DNA of 21,899 nucleotides from a virus: positions 1 to 21,899 of IMG/VR virus record IMGVR_UViG_3300044684_000237, one strand, 5' to 3'. This document shows, one piece after another, positions 7,609-14,896 of the stretch; position 1 is the first letter of the stretch; each line of letters begins with the position of its first letter. Made by a program: the position numbers and the translations under genes. Below the pieces are notes generated by a model. That model saw nothing but the letters and a program-made list of their open reading frames with translations. It ran no database searches and was not told where the DNA came from.

Positions 7609-7983
7609 TCATGGCTTTAACTCCGACGCAATAACACTCAATAGCGCTGCGTAGCTACGTGGTTCGAGAATTACTTGAACCACGAGCGTCTGTTGAGTAA
7701 ACTGTCCAGTGATCAATAAGTGATCTTCTGGTTGAATATCTGTTCCTACCGGAAGCCTCACATGCCACGCGGCCAGGTCCTCTATCCGATAATTGTAGTT
7801 GGCCAGCATATTTGCCGTTGGCTCAGTTAAACCCACATTGCAGGTTGCAATCGTGTTCCAGACCTCCGTAGCCTGCCCCAGGTTGTCTTTTGTGATCGTC
7901 TTGCGCTGGATGGTGCAGGGCAGATCCAGCGCAGCATTGGCGGCGTCCATGCGTATTTTGGCAAGTTCGCTAGCTGGGATCAT
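7609..7983 (-). CDS. Head closure / head-tail stopper protein (SPP1 gp16-like)
   Basis: A 124-aa protein beginning MIPASELAKIRMDAANAALD, then CTIQRKTITKDNLGQATEVW and a strand-rich remainder ending in LEPRSYAALLSVIASELKP. The pattern of short N-terminal helix, a CxIxRxT strand and TxDxxGQxTExW matches head-tail joining proteins that close the connector channel after DNA packaging. The gene starts four bases after the connector gene; its AGGAG lies inside that gene's end. Its place between the connector and the tail terminator fits the head-to-tail joining order. No other function looks more likely. Confidence 0.75.
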   Translation of the reverse strand: MIPASELAKIRMDAANAALDLPCTIQRKTITKDNLGQATEVWNTIATCNVGLTEPTANMLANYNYRIEDLAAWHVRLPVGTDIQPEDHLLITGQFTQQTLVVQVILEPRSYAALLSVIASELKP

Positions 7984-7987
7984 TAAC

Positions 7988-8653
7988 TTATGCTCCTTTG
8001 ATCAGATCGTCTGAGTCAAGCAGCCTCATACGCCGAGTCCCGATCGGAGCCAGCACATCATGCCTTGACTGCTTTGCGATCTTTGGTTTCGCCAGCCTGC
8101 GGTAGTGTTGCGCCATCGTGAGTTTTGCTTGCATGAGTTGCGAGCGGCGCAGTGTTTGGCCGTCTACCGTCACGTCATAGGACCCGGCAAGGGTTGCAGC
8201 CCAAAATTCCAGCAGGTCCGCAGCTGCACAATTGCAGTCATAGACTTTACCCGTGATGAATACAGGTGGCAACTGACCAGGAACCGTCCCAGAAGTAAAC
8301 ACGCTGGTTTCAAACTGAAAATGCCCAGTGATATAGTCCGATGCCACAGGTGTCAACACAATCCAGGGTAGCCCTGTAGAGCCTTGTCCTTGCAACACCG
8401 CGTCTGCCTCCCACCATTGGTATTTGCTGTAATAATCTGCAAAAATGGTGGAGGCGCTATTGCTGGTACTACCTAGATTCACAATACTTGGCGCAATGAC
8501 CAAGCCTTCATAGCGTATATCGTCCCTGGACGCATCTAAGCGGTCCTGCACCTGCGAATCGCTAAACTGCTGGCTTGCGCCTGCGGGATCGGCGATCATG
8601 GTTCTCACTAGCGTGATCAGGTCGCTCATGGTGCTTCTGACTGGGTTCGGCAT
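7988..8653 (-). CDS. Head-tail connector / adaptor protein (gp6/gp15-like)
   Basis: The frame is open to a TTG at 8665. I choose ATG 8653 (MPNPVRSTMSDLITLVRTMI, 221 aa) because GAGGA lies five bases before it; ATG 8629 is a third option. The N-terminus has the connector pattern of helix, LVRTMIADP, then FSDSQVQDRLDASRDDIRYE, as in head-completion adaptors that bind under the portal. The middle is strand-rich with several Trp. The C-terminal half (CNCAAADLLEFWAATLAG, then LRRSQLMQAKLTMAQHYRRL) is helical, and it ends in a basic tail. The 5' part overlaps the upstream 72-aa gene by 92 bp in another frame. Confidence is good for role and moderate for start. Confidence 0.72.
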   Translation of the reverse strand: MPNPVRSTMSDLITLVRTMIADPAGASQQFSDSQVQDRLDASRDDIRYEGLVIAPSIVNLGSTSNSASTIFADYYSKYQWWEADAVLQGQGSTGLPWIVLTPVASDYITGHFQFETSVFTSGTVPGQLPPVFITGKVYDCNCAAADLLEFWAATLAGSYDVTVDGQTLRRSQLMQAKLTMAQHYRRLAKPKIAKQSRHDVLAPIGTRRMRLLDSDDLIKGA

Positions 8654-8780
8654 CGGTTTCCTCAACTACCCTTGCAAGGGTGGGATCAGGTATTTCTACA
8701 CCGCCCTCGGCAAGCAAACGTTTGATATGGTCCGGGTTATTCACGATGGTCGGGACCCCATTGGGGCACAAGATCCACAT
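8562..8780 (-). CDS. Small hypothetical head-region protein (72 aa)
   Basis: The ATG at 8780 overlaps the TGA of the preceding gene by one base (TGATG), a typical coupled start. Residues 1-32, MWILCPNGVPTIVNNPDHIK then RLLAEGGVEIPD, look like the small proteins often found near the connector gene in siphophages, which begin with a short strand followed by a helix ending in LLxxG. Beyond residue 32 the sequence is charged and low in hydrophobics (HHERPDHASENHDRRSRRRK) and is read in the overlap with the connector gene. The codons for DPTLARVV lie on a copy of the dispersed palindrome. The C-terminal 30-40 residues may therefore be an extension created when the palindrome arrived. Function unknown. 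Confidence 0.6.
   Translation of the reverse strand: MWILCPNGVPTIVNNPDHIKRLLAEGGVEIPDPTLARVVEETDAEPSQKHHERPDHASENHDRRSRRRKPAV
8668..8681. repeat. Dispersed palindrome, copy 3 (ACCCTTGCAAGGGT)
   Basis: A perfect 14-bp dyad 15 bases upstream of the connector ATG (8653). Unlike copies 1, 2 and 4 it is also inside a reading frame (the 72-aa gene). Confidence 0.85.
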
Positions 8781-9190
8781 CAGAACGAACGTGGGACCAA
8801 CAGCGCCCAGATAGTACCGGTCATGCCAGAGGCAAAGTCAATATTGACTGAGCCGTCAGCTTGCGCAAATCTGGACACGTCAAATGGCCCGATAAACGCG
8901 GTCCCAGTGCTGGCTGACAGGTTGCCAGTGACCAAATCGCCAAGGCCAGAACGGAACGCAGGTCCTGGTGTTGCACCGCCACCCACGCCAGCGCGTACGG
9001 TTACGGTTTTTGCGCTGGCAGTGGTGTTCTGGACGTAGAGCACCAACCGGTCGAGGTCAGGGCCTGCCGGAATGCTGGTCGTGGTAATGGGAATGTTCAT
9101 CCCGTTCGTTGCATCAATCGCAGTCCCTGCGTTATTGAGCGTTGCGCTATTAGCAGTCAAGCTAATAGGTGTTAATGATGTTCGTGCCAT
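8780..9190 (-). CDS. Putative head decoration protein
   Basis: A 136-aa protein directly downstream of the major capsid gene. It is rich in Thr, Ala, Gly and Ser with alternating hydrophobic residues (LVLYVQNTTASAKTVTVRAG), and is likely an all-beta sandwich. It starts MARTSLTPISLTANSATLNN. The last part (VNIDFASGMTGTIWALLVPRSF) ends in hydrophobic strands. GGAGG lies nine bases before the ATG. Capsid-stabilising or decoration proteins commonly sit next to the capsid gene and have this look, and some carry Ig-like or jelly-roll folds that bind the capsid surface. I see no diagnostic motif, so a general virion structural protein is the safe reading. Confidence 0.6.
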   Translation of the reverse strand: MARTSLTPISLTANSATLNNAGTAIDATNGMNIPITTTSIPAGPDLDRLVLYVQNTTASAKTVTVRAGVGGGATPGPAFRSGLGDLVTGNLSASTGTAFIGPFDVSRFAQADGSVNIDFASGMTGTIWALLVPRSF

Positions 9191-9214
9191 GTCTTTTCTT
9201 CCTCCCGATCACGA

Positions 9215-10141
9215 CTAAGGATGCTGCAAGTAGGCCGCGGCCAGCGCGTACGGACGTACCGTCTTTGCGCCGTAGAGCGCCAGGCCCTTCACGGCGTCTG
9301 CGAAGCGATACGGGGGCCTGTATGCCTCAACTTTGTTAATGCCTTCTGCCTTCGTGACCGCCATGGTATGGCCTGCAAGAATGACATCCTGCGACCCACT
9401 CTGGCCTTTCGTGCCTCCCAGGTTTGGCGCATTCACTGACTCATAGACATCCATGCCTTCAACTTTGCCCAGATAGGCATCAGACGATGCACCAGCAGAA
9501 GCGTCCAACTTGCCAGAGAGAATAGTCAACCTCGCATCGGGCGTGTTGAAGCTGGTAAACCGGATATCTTGGGTGAGGTAGGTTTTGCCCCAGGGCGGGA
9601 TAACACACCAACGGCCCTGCTTCGGCACAAGTGACTGTGTGAGGTACTGAGCCAGGACAACCAGCAGATCGTAGAGGGTAGAGCCACCACCAACATTGGC
9701 CTGCGTGGGCGCTGAAACAGTGGTGAAGCTGCCAGAGTTGCCAATGAGGTTGGTAGAAACCGCGTCCGTGTAGAAACCAGCGTAGTACTGGTCCATGGTG
9801 TCGGCAAGCCTGTAGGCAGCCCATGACATAGCTTCCGTCATGACCTCGGGATGAGCCTGGGCCTGATCGACATCGTCGACCTCAAAATTGTAATATTTGG
9901 CCTGGCTGATGGTGAGCATGGTCTGCGCATCAGTCAATGCCTGAGGCGCGTTGAGATCAGTGTCCTTTGTGTAGGAACTGATGGTGATATCACCTATCGC
10001 GTTGATACGCACCGTGTCACCCATCCGTTGGATCTGACCTTCGTAGTCGTCGTTGAAGAGATTCCCGAACACCAGCTGCTTACGCATAGCCGCAAGCAAA
10101 GTGTCAGCCCATAGTTCGGGAATAAAATTGTTTAGTGACAT
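9215..10141 (-). CDS. Major capsid protein
   Basis: A 308-aa protein immediately after the scaffold gene. It begins MSLNNFIPELWADTLLAAMR and continues with GNLFNDDYEGQIQRMGDTVRI, INAIGDITISSYTKDTDL, then LTISQAKYYNFEVDDVDQAQ. The order of an N-terminal FxPELWA helix, GDTVxI strand, TISSYTxDT strand and YYNFEVDDVDxAQ is typical of P22-coat-like HK97-fold capsid proteins. The long middle helix (ASWAAYRLADTMDQYYAGF pattern) would be the spine helix. The end (VRPYALAAAYLQHP) is hydrophobic. No protease or prohead maturation cleavage site is evident, in keeping with a separate scaffold. GGGAG precedes the ATG. Confidence 0.86.
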   Translation of the reverse strand: MSLNNFIPELWADTLLAAMRKQLVFGNLFNDDYEGQIQRMGDTVRINAIGDITISSYTKDTDLNAPQALTDAQTMLTISQAKYYNFEVDDVDQAQAHPEVMTEAMSWAAYRLADTMDQYYAGFYTDAVSTNLIGNSGSFTTVSAPTQANVGGGSTLYDLLVVLAQYLTQSLVPKQGRWCVIPPWGKTYLTQDIRFTSFNTPDARLTILSGKLDASAGASSDAYLGKVEGMDVYESVNAPNLGGTKGQSGSQDVILAGHTMAVTKAEGINKVEAYRPPYRFADAVKGLALYGAKTVRPYALAAAYLQHP

Positions 10142-10174
10142 GTAAGGCTCCCATCACCCCCTGCTCAACATCAC

Positions 10175-10186
10175 CCCTTGCAAGGG
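10175..10186. repeat. Dispersed palindrome, copy 4 (CCCTTGCAAGGG)
   Basis: It lies in the 87-bp gap between the scaffold stop (10229) and the capsid start (10141). The flanks CACC and TGG give it a longer imperfect dyad. Confidence 0.85.
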
Positions 10187-10228
10187 TGGTACTGGGCACG
10201 AGATATGAAAGTAGCAAAACGTTAATTA

Positions 10229-10987
10229 TTAATGTCGCGAACGTGTGCCGTAGCGCATCGGGTTGTTTAACATAAACTGCTGAATTTCCGCGCGTCGTGC
10301 GGCGTATTCATCCGGTTTCATTGCGCTAATGACTTCCCAGGTTAATTCTTTCGGCGCACTGGATGTTGAGCGTGATGGATTAGTAGCACCGCCTGAGCTG
10401 GGTGCTACTTTTCCAAGCAGTTCTGGCATATCTTTCACGAGCTGACCAACGAGATCAGCAATGTTTTTTGCTGTTCCGCTGTCCTCGTCAATGTCGATGT
10501 CTTCCCAGTCCAGTAACTTGCCCACTTTTTCAAGAAGATTGGGCTTGACGCCTGCTTTGATGGCAGCTCGCTCAATCTCACGATCAATCATCTGCTCGAA
10601 TTGGGCTTCAAGAACGTCGTTATGCTCAGCTTGCAGTTCTTCGTACTGCTTTTTGAGACGTTCTTGCTCGGACATCTGCGCTTCAGTTCGCTGCCGCTCC
10701 TCATCCTCAAACTTTTTCAATTTGGTGCGGTGGCCAGCATTCTCTTTGCGCAATTCAGCAATCATGCGCTCAAGGTCTTCAATGCTCTTGGGTGGTTTAT
10801 TGTGACTCTCATCTGCCTGAGATGGTGTCGAGGTTGTTGTATCACCTGCCTGAGATGGTGTCGAGGTTGTTGTATCACCTGCCTGAGGTGTGGGGTTCGT
10901 AGTGGAGGCGTCCGCCTGGGACGCGCCACCTGCCGGGTTGCTACCATTATCGACTTCAAGCAACCTCAGCGGCCTGTTTCTTAACAT
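10229..10987 (-). CDS. Phage scaffolding protein
   Basis: A 252-aa, strongly charged, mostly helical protein directly upstream of the capsid gene. Residues about 1-65 are low-complexity Thr/Ser/Pro/Gln-rich and contain QAGDTTTSTPS twice. Residues about 66-130 are a likely coiled coil (IEDLERMIAELRKENAGHR, then KLKKFEDEERQRTEAQMSEQ). A conserved-looking helix DREIERAAIKAGVKPNLLE follows, then an acidic stretch and a basic C-terminus (MRYGTRSRH). Such acidic/basic coiled-coil proteins direct prohead assembly and leave before or during packaging, and a basic C-terminus often binds the coat protein. The ATG has only AGGA about 13 bases upstream, a weak placement. Confidence 0.82.
   Translation of the reverse strand: MLRNRPLRLLEVDNGSNPAGGASQADASTTNPTPQAGDTTTSTPSQAGDTTTSTPSQADESHNKPPKSIEDLERMIAELRKENAGHRTKLKKFEDEERQRTEAQMSEQERLKKQYEELQAEHNDVLEAQFEQMIDREIERAAIKAGVKPNLLEKVGKLLDWEDIDIDEDSGTAKNIADLVGQLVKDMPELLGKVAPSSGGATNPSRSTSSAPKELTWEVISAMKPDEYAARRAEIQQFMLNNPMRYGTRSRH
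10813..10888. repeat. 33-bp tandem duplication in the scaffold gene
   Basis: Two identical 33-bp units (10813-10845, 10846-10878) and the first ten bases of a third encode repeated QAGDTTTSTPS. The unit length keeps the frame. It lies in the flexible N-terminal region, where length change should be tolerated. Confidence 0.93.
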
Positions 10988-11027
10988 AACTATAAATTAT
11001 CCTTTTACAAAAGTCAATGAGCCTGAG

Positions 11028-11228
11028 TTATTGTTGCGCGCCATTCCCTGACTTGGGCTGAAGCAGCTTGTTTACTTCGCAGACTACCCCATCCCATGCA
11101 GCACGAGGTATGAGCGTTTGATTGCCGTTCATGTCAGTAATCATAATTAGCAATCCACTCTGAGTAAGGTTAACCTCTACCAATTCCGATAATGTGCCGT
11201 CAGGCCGTCTAGCTTCGACAATTGGCAT
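11028..11228 (-). CDS. Small hypothetical protein (66 aa)
   Basis: A small protein, MPIVEARRPDGTLSELVEV followed by LTQSGLLIMITDMNGNQTLI, then a helix with RAAWDGVVCEVNKLL and a polar tail. The first half looks like a three- or four-stranded sheet. Its ATG is preceded by a run of eight G residues, which must serve as ribosome binding site. It lies 14 bp after the basic 58-aa gene and 40 bp before the scaffold gene. Products of this kind in the portal-scaffold interval are often minor head proteins or have no known role. I do not recognise a family. Confidence 0.65.
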   Translation of the reverse strand: MPIVEARRPDGTLSELVEVNLTQSGLLIMITDMNGNQTLIPRAAWDGVVCEVNKLLQPKSGNGAQQ

Positions 11229-11242
11229 AGATTAACCCCCCC

Positions 11243-11419
11243 CTACCCCTTTTTCTTTGCAGCAAGTACGCGCTTGAGGCGTGGATTCTTCCGCTTGGCT
11301 TTCGCTGATGCTTTGCGCGTCGAAGATGCGAGAATAGCGCCTGCCGCTTCCATTGAGACGCCTGACCGACGAGCAATACCTGCCTGTACAGCTTTAAAAC
11401 CGGGGTGTTTACCTGCCAT
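11243..11419 (-). CDS. Small basic protein (58 aa) in head module
   Basis: A short gene with a strong AGGAGG about eight bases before ATG 11419. The product reads MAGKHPGFKAVQAGIARRSG then VSMEAAGAILASSTRKASAK and ends in KRKNPRLKRVLAAKKKG. It is very basic, with a C-terminal third dominated by Lys/Arg, so it should bind nucleic acid or an acidic partner. The pattern of GFKAVQxxIAxRxGVS, AxxILAxxTRKAS, AKxKNPRL looks like a known type of small phage protein found near head genes, but I cannot name its function. Possible roles are DNA condensation in the head or capsid assembly. Confidence 0.75.
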   Translation of the reverse strand: MAGKHPGFKAVQAGIARRSGVSMEAAGAILASSTRKASAKAKRKNPRLKRVLAAKKKG

Positions 11420-11463
11420 GAGTTGCTTCCTCCTTTGTTAACCCTTGAGAAACTAATTTCATA

Positions 11464-11649
11464 TCACACTCCGAAAAGCGTCAAAACAACAATCAGTAAA
11501 CCAATCACCGCAACAATGCCATAGCAAATTGCCCGCATCACACTTCTAGCAATGGCCGCACTGATAGCCAGATCAGAAGCACGGACAAACATTGCAAATA
11601 CCAGGTAGAATAACGGTTGCAATAATACTCTCATCATTTCCCTTCCCAT
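11464..11649 (-). CDS. Small two-helix membrane protein (61 aa)
   Basis: I choose the ATG at 11649, whose A is also the last base of the upstream TGA (TGATG), giving MGREMMRVLLQPLFYLVFAM. A longer frame from 11664 would add five residues. Two hydrophobic segments (LLQPLFYLVFAMFV, and YGIVAVIGLLIVVLTLFGV) flank a helical linker with Arg residues (RASDLAISAAIARSVMRAI). Size and topology are holin-like, but holins normally sit with an endolysin and none is visible here. Coupling to the VIT-like gene suggests that the two membrane proteins are made together and may act together. Function unknown. Confidence 0.68.
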   Translation of the reverse strand: MGREMMRVLLQPLFYLVFAMFVRASDLAISAAIARSVMRAICYGIVAVIGLLIVVLTLFGV

Positions 11650-12146
11650 CAGTGCAGCATCCATCCAATCGCAACCCCTGCAAGGGTGCCTGCGGTTACG
11701 ATCATCAGAAAGAATACCGCTGACTGCATCATCCCATCGGCTTCATCGGTATACTTGGCTTTCAGTGCACCAAACGCTAAAGCCACAAGTGCTGTACAGC
11801 CATAGGACCACATCTGCATGTATGGTAGATTTAGCACTACTGGAATAAGTGGAGCGCACCCACCCACGATGAATGCAGCGCCGGTTTCTAAGCCTTGTCG
11901 CACCGGGTAGCTATCATTGGAAAGCTTGGCAGAAGCAAAGCCACCGAGCGCCATGCTGATCGCGCTGGCCAGGACCACGCTGATCATCACCAGCAACAAG
12001 TGGGACGTGACCGCAGCGCTGGACAGAGCCATGACAGTGACTAATGTGGTCACCAGGCCATCGTCTAAACCCATCACGACACCACGTAGCCACCCCTGAG
12101 GCTTGTAACGTGAAGCACGACGTGGAACTCTTCTGTACATACTCAC
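11649..12146 (-). CDS. VIT1/CCC1-family-like integral membrane protein (165 aa)
   Basis: The product has about five membrane segments. Residues 21-41 hold RGVVMGLDDGLVTTLVTVMA, matching the first helix signature G(V/L)(N/D)DGLV of vacuolar-iron-transporter-like Fe/Mn carriers, with its membrane Asp kept. Residues 55-74, ISVVLASAISMALGGFASAK, match helix 2 including the SM pair, but the usual Glu after it (GEY) is Gly here. The cytosolic metal-binding helices between helices 2 and 3 of full-length VIT proteins are missing; a short linker leads to AFIVGGCAPLIPVVL. GTG 12146 or ATG 12140 can start it (GGAG or GAGGTG upstream). It lies one base after the portal stop, deep in the head operon. Family likely; transport of iron or manganese is unproven. 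Confidence 0.75.
   Translation of the reverse strand: MSMYRRVPRRASRYKPQGWLRGVVMGLDDGLVTTLVTVMALSSAAVTSHLLLVMISVVLASAISMALGGFASAKLSNDSYPVRQGLETGAAFIVGGCAPLIPVVLNLPYMQMWSYGCTALVALAFGALKAKYTDEADGMMQSAVFFLMIVTAGTLAGVAIGWMLH
11675..11686. repeat. Palindrome variant, copy 5 (CCCCTGCAAGGG) inside the VIT-like gene
   Basis: Here the motif is coding: on the minus strand it spells codons for TLAGV in the last membrane segment. The one-base asymmetric form is shared with copies 6 and 8, in the same orientation. Confidence 0.7.
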
Positions 12147-12147
12147 C

Positions 12148-13518
12148 TCACTCCCCAGCAGGGGTAGATATTATCGGCGGCATCTTCACTTGCTCATTCG
12201 CCTGTTTGCTGGCTTCTTCATCCGGGTCATACCCAAGCTTTTGTAGCGCTGACGTTCGCGAGACGCCTGCTTGCTGCAATACGATGGCAGTTTGTGCGGC
12301 TGCCAAATCGTCCACCGGTAGAAGAGCTTGCCAGTGCAGTTCTACCGGGTAGTCTTCGTATTCGTCCAGTGAGAGCAGCCCGGCCACCACGAGCGCCGCA
12401 CGTGAAATGCATCGAATCAGGCAACCGTACAATCGTCTTTTTTGGACAGTCTTCTCAAGTAGCGGCTGGAACAAGAGCTGCAGCGCCACGCCTGAGAGAT
12501 TCCCTTTCGGCAGATCAACGAGCCGCCCGAGTGCAACGGCTGGCACCCGGCTCTGCTCGTCCATATCGCTGCGGATATTGGCGATGAAGTTGAGCGAACT
12601 GGCCAGGTCGCTATGCATTTCCAGGTTCTCAAGCTTGCTGTCCGGCGACGGCAGACAGATAAGATCATCCACGCCGATATTGATCTGCGATGCGGACAGG
12701 CCGACTGCAAACGTTTTGGGATGTGCGTGATATTTGATGATGCGGCTTGTGTTCGACTGGATAAAGTTCAAGACTTTGTTCTGCTCAATCAGGTCTGGTG
12801 TGAGATCCGGGGTGCCCCATGCTTCGTTTGGATTGGGCAGATTCTGGCACGTGAATATTGGCGCAAATGGCCATGGCCACACTTCACGCGGCCCGACCTG
12901 GTACCAACTCCCGGCATGGCCCCTTCTGATGTAGTTCGTGATCGTCCAGGTGTCGTCCAGATCGTACTCACCGGCGATCCCCGCAAGGCCATCGGGATCA
13001 ATGCGGGCAATGATCTGGCGTTTCTGGAAATCGTTGATGGATGGGTACTCGATGACATAGGCCAGCGTGAGCGAGCAGTCATCCGGTGCGGTTACGATGC
13101 GCACAATCTGCGGGTCCATAACGACAATACGCGGGAAACGCATTTCCCCCTGCGCGGGGATAAGCTTGCAAAAGACTTGTCCGCACATACCGCCGTTGAT
13201 GGCCATCTGGGAAAGCAGCGTCATACGCTCGTCATCATCACCCCATAGGCCGTCCAGGAAGTCTTGATGCTGCGCTTCAATCTTGAGCGTCTGGCCAAAC
13301 AAGAACGAGACACCTTTGTTGACGATCGGCTCACAGCGATTGCTCAACACATTGTCGTCTGGCTGGTCAGCGCTGACTTTGAGTGGCTTTGGCAGATCGC
13401 CTCTGTAAGCCTTCCAGGCAAGCGCCATCTGTTGTTTACGCTCCGCGTCAGCTTGCGACATAGGCGCCTGGGCAAGGGACTGTGTGGTCGGATGTTGTTG
13501 CATGTAGGGAGCAAGCAT
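12148..13518 (-). CDS. Portal protein (SPP1 gp6-like)
   Basis: A 456-aa protein directly after the large terminase, beginning with a helical, Gln-rich N-terminus (AERKQQMALAWKAYRGDLPK). It continues with CEPIVNKGVSFLFGQTLKIE, the pattern of SPP1-type portals (IVNxxVxFLFG). The stem region WGTPDLTPDLIEQNKVLNFI, then SNTSRIIKYHAHPKTFAVGL, is also as in this family. The C-terminal helices (LKLGYDPDEEASKQANEQVK region) end in a short Pro-rich tail. Portals form the twelve-subunit ring at one capsid vertex, through which DNA is pumped and to which the connectors bind. AGGAGG precedes ATG 13518. The CCCCTGCTGGGG in its last codons resembles, but is not, the dispersed palindrome. Confidence 0.88.
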   Translation of the reverse strand: MLAPYMQQHPTTQSLAQAPMSQADAERKQQMALAWKAYRGDLPKPLKVSADQPDDNVLSNRCEPIVNKGVSFLFGQTLKIEAQHQDFLDGLWGDDDERMTLLSQMAINGGMCGQVFCKLIPAQGEMRFPRIVVMDPQIVRIVTAPDDCSLTLAYVIEYPSINDFQKRQIIARIDPDGLAGIAGEYDLDDTWTITNYIRRGHAGSWYQVGPREVWPWPFAPIFTCQNLPNPNEAWGTPDLTPDLIEQNKVLNFIQSNTSRIIKYHAHPKTFAVGLSASQINIGVDDLICLPSPDSKLENLEMHSDLASSLNFIANIRSDMDEQSRVPAVALGRLVDLPKGNLSGVALQLLFQPLLEKTVQKRRLYGCLIRCISRAALVVAGLLSLDEYEDYPVELHWQALLPVDDLAAAQTAIVLQQAGVSRTSALQKLGYDPDEEASKQANEQVKMPPIISTPAGE

Positions 13519-13528
13519 GGGCTACCTC

Positions 13529-14896
13529 CTATCGCCAAATGCTCGGATGATACGTAACACTGTTTGGCATCAAGTCAAAATAAGCGCAAAGATAGCGTAC
13601 GCAGTCTAAAGCGTGGTCCGATTCCTTCACCGGTTCTTCTTTGATGCCATCGCTGCCTTGCTTCCAGACATAGGTATCCGGTTCTTCTTCTAAGCACGTT
13701 GGACGCTTTGCCCTAGCCAGCTCCTGGTCACGCTCAAATAAACAGTCCCGATAGACGACCAGGCGCGGCTTGCCATCGCCTGCCGGTTTGAGACGGGCTG
13801 CCACCGCTTGAATGCCATCAGACACGCTTTTCTTTGCCGGAATGGTATGCAGGCCCAGATGCTTGGTGAGCGTATGCCTGTCCTCAATATCATGGTCACA
13901 GATGATATCCCGTGGAAGTGGATCGGCCCAATCAGCCGGTTGTGGCTTGTATTTCGGGTGGTCTTTGGGCAGAAGATGAAACCAGCCGGAAGCGATTGCA
14001 ATGTCTTTGGCATGGTCTTCAACTAGCTTCTTTGTGCGATATAGTTGGCGATAGATGATAATGCGGCCATCATTATCGACTGCTGCCCATAAACACACGA
14101 ACGGATGAGTGAATCCGAAATCTACGGCAAGATACCGAGGTTGTGACTTGAGGACTGGATATTGCTCGGAACTCACCACGTTGCGCGATCGGTCCCAAGA
14201 GTCTTCATACACCGTATTTTCCGACGCCGCCCAGATTCCGTAGCGATAGCGAGCAAGGCGCACACCGGACAGCGACTCAAGCGTGCCAAGATAGCGCCTG
14301 CCCTCCACCGTCATCTCGCCAGTATCGCTGAACAACACTGGATTATCTTCATGCCGGGACTCCAGCATGATCGTTTTGCCAGCATTGGCCCGTTGACGCG
14401 CCCAATGGGTTGGAGCATCCGGGTTGCAATCGCCCAGAAGCTGCTGATAGGGCAGCACGCCATTGCGCAGGCGAATGGTACAGGCTTCCCAATCGGTTTC
14501 AGTGAGTTCGGTACATTCCTGGCAATAGATCATGTCCCATTCCGAAGACATGATCTTGGAAGGTTTATCAAGGCCGCCAACAGCAAGAATAGCGCCATTG
14601 GGGTATTGATACTGTTGGAGTGAAGGCTTCCACTGTACCCCGTCTAGATCTGGCCTAATCTTTTCCCAATACGTCACCATGCCTGATTCAGTGAGGGAGC
14701 GGCGTGTTTTGCGCAGCATCAAGAGACGAGCATTGGAGTATTTGAGGGCGGCAAGATGCAGTTTTTCGAGAATGGAGCGTGATTTTCCAGTTCCGGCAGG
14801 CCCGGAAAGAATGATCTCAGGGTCACGCATCGCAAAGATGTCACGAGCTGCCCCGCGAGGGCGGTAGTGGATAACTAGTTCCGAAGTATCAATCAT
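13529..14896 (-). CDS. terL: Terminase large subunit
   Basis: A 455-aa packaging motor and nuclease. Residues 32-39 GPAGTGKS are the Walker A motif; EWDMIYCQECTE at 119-130 carries the Walker B region with its Glu. LLGDCNPDAPTHW (153-165) corresponds to the coupling motif seen in PBSX/Terminase-3 and -6 type enzymes. In the nuclease part, YLAVDFGFTHP (255-264), ICDHDIEDRHTL (332-343) and KESDHALDCVRY (424-435) supply the acidic residues of the RNase-H-like site. Length is within the normal range. ATG 14896 overlaps the small-subunit TGA by four bases (ATGA). The enzyme cuts the concatemer and drives DNA into the prohead using ATP, docking on the portal encoded next. Confidence 0.95.
   Translation of the reverse strand: MIDTSELVIHYRPRGAARDIFAMRDPEIILSGPAGTGKSRSILEKLHLAALKYSNARLLMLRKTRRSLTESGMVTYWEKIRPDLDGVQWKPSLQQYQYPNGAILAVGGLDKPSKIMSSEWDMIYCQECTELTETDWEACTIRLRNGVLPYQQLLGDCNPDAPTHWARQRANAGKTIMLESRHEDNPVLFSDTGEMTVEGRRYLGTLESLSGVRLARYRYGIWAASENTVYEDSWDRSRNVVSSEQYPVLKSQPRYLAVDFGFTHPFVCLWAAVDNDGRIIIYRQLYRTKKLVEDHAKDIAIASGWFHLLPKDHPKYKPQPADWADPLPRDIICDHDIEDRHTLTKHLGLHTIPAKKSVSDGIQAVAARLKPAGDGKPRLVVYRDCLFERDQELARAKRPTCLEEEPDTYVWKQGSDGIKEEPVKESDHALDCVRYLCAYFDLMPNSVTYHPSIWR

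Noticed and set aside
11464-11649. Holin
   Set aside because: Topology fits, but there is no endolysin nearby and its place in the head operon is unusual for lysis genes.
12153-12164. CCCCAGCAGGGG as a tenth palindrome copy
   Set aside because: The centre AGCA differs from TGCA, and the bases are ordinary portal codons (TPAGE).
12612-13248. A 211-codon plus-strand open frame opposite the portal gene
   Set aside because: Antisense to a clear portal gene, with no ribosome binding site or family pattern.
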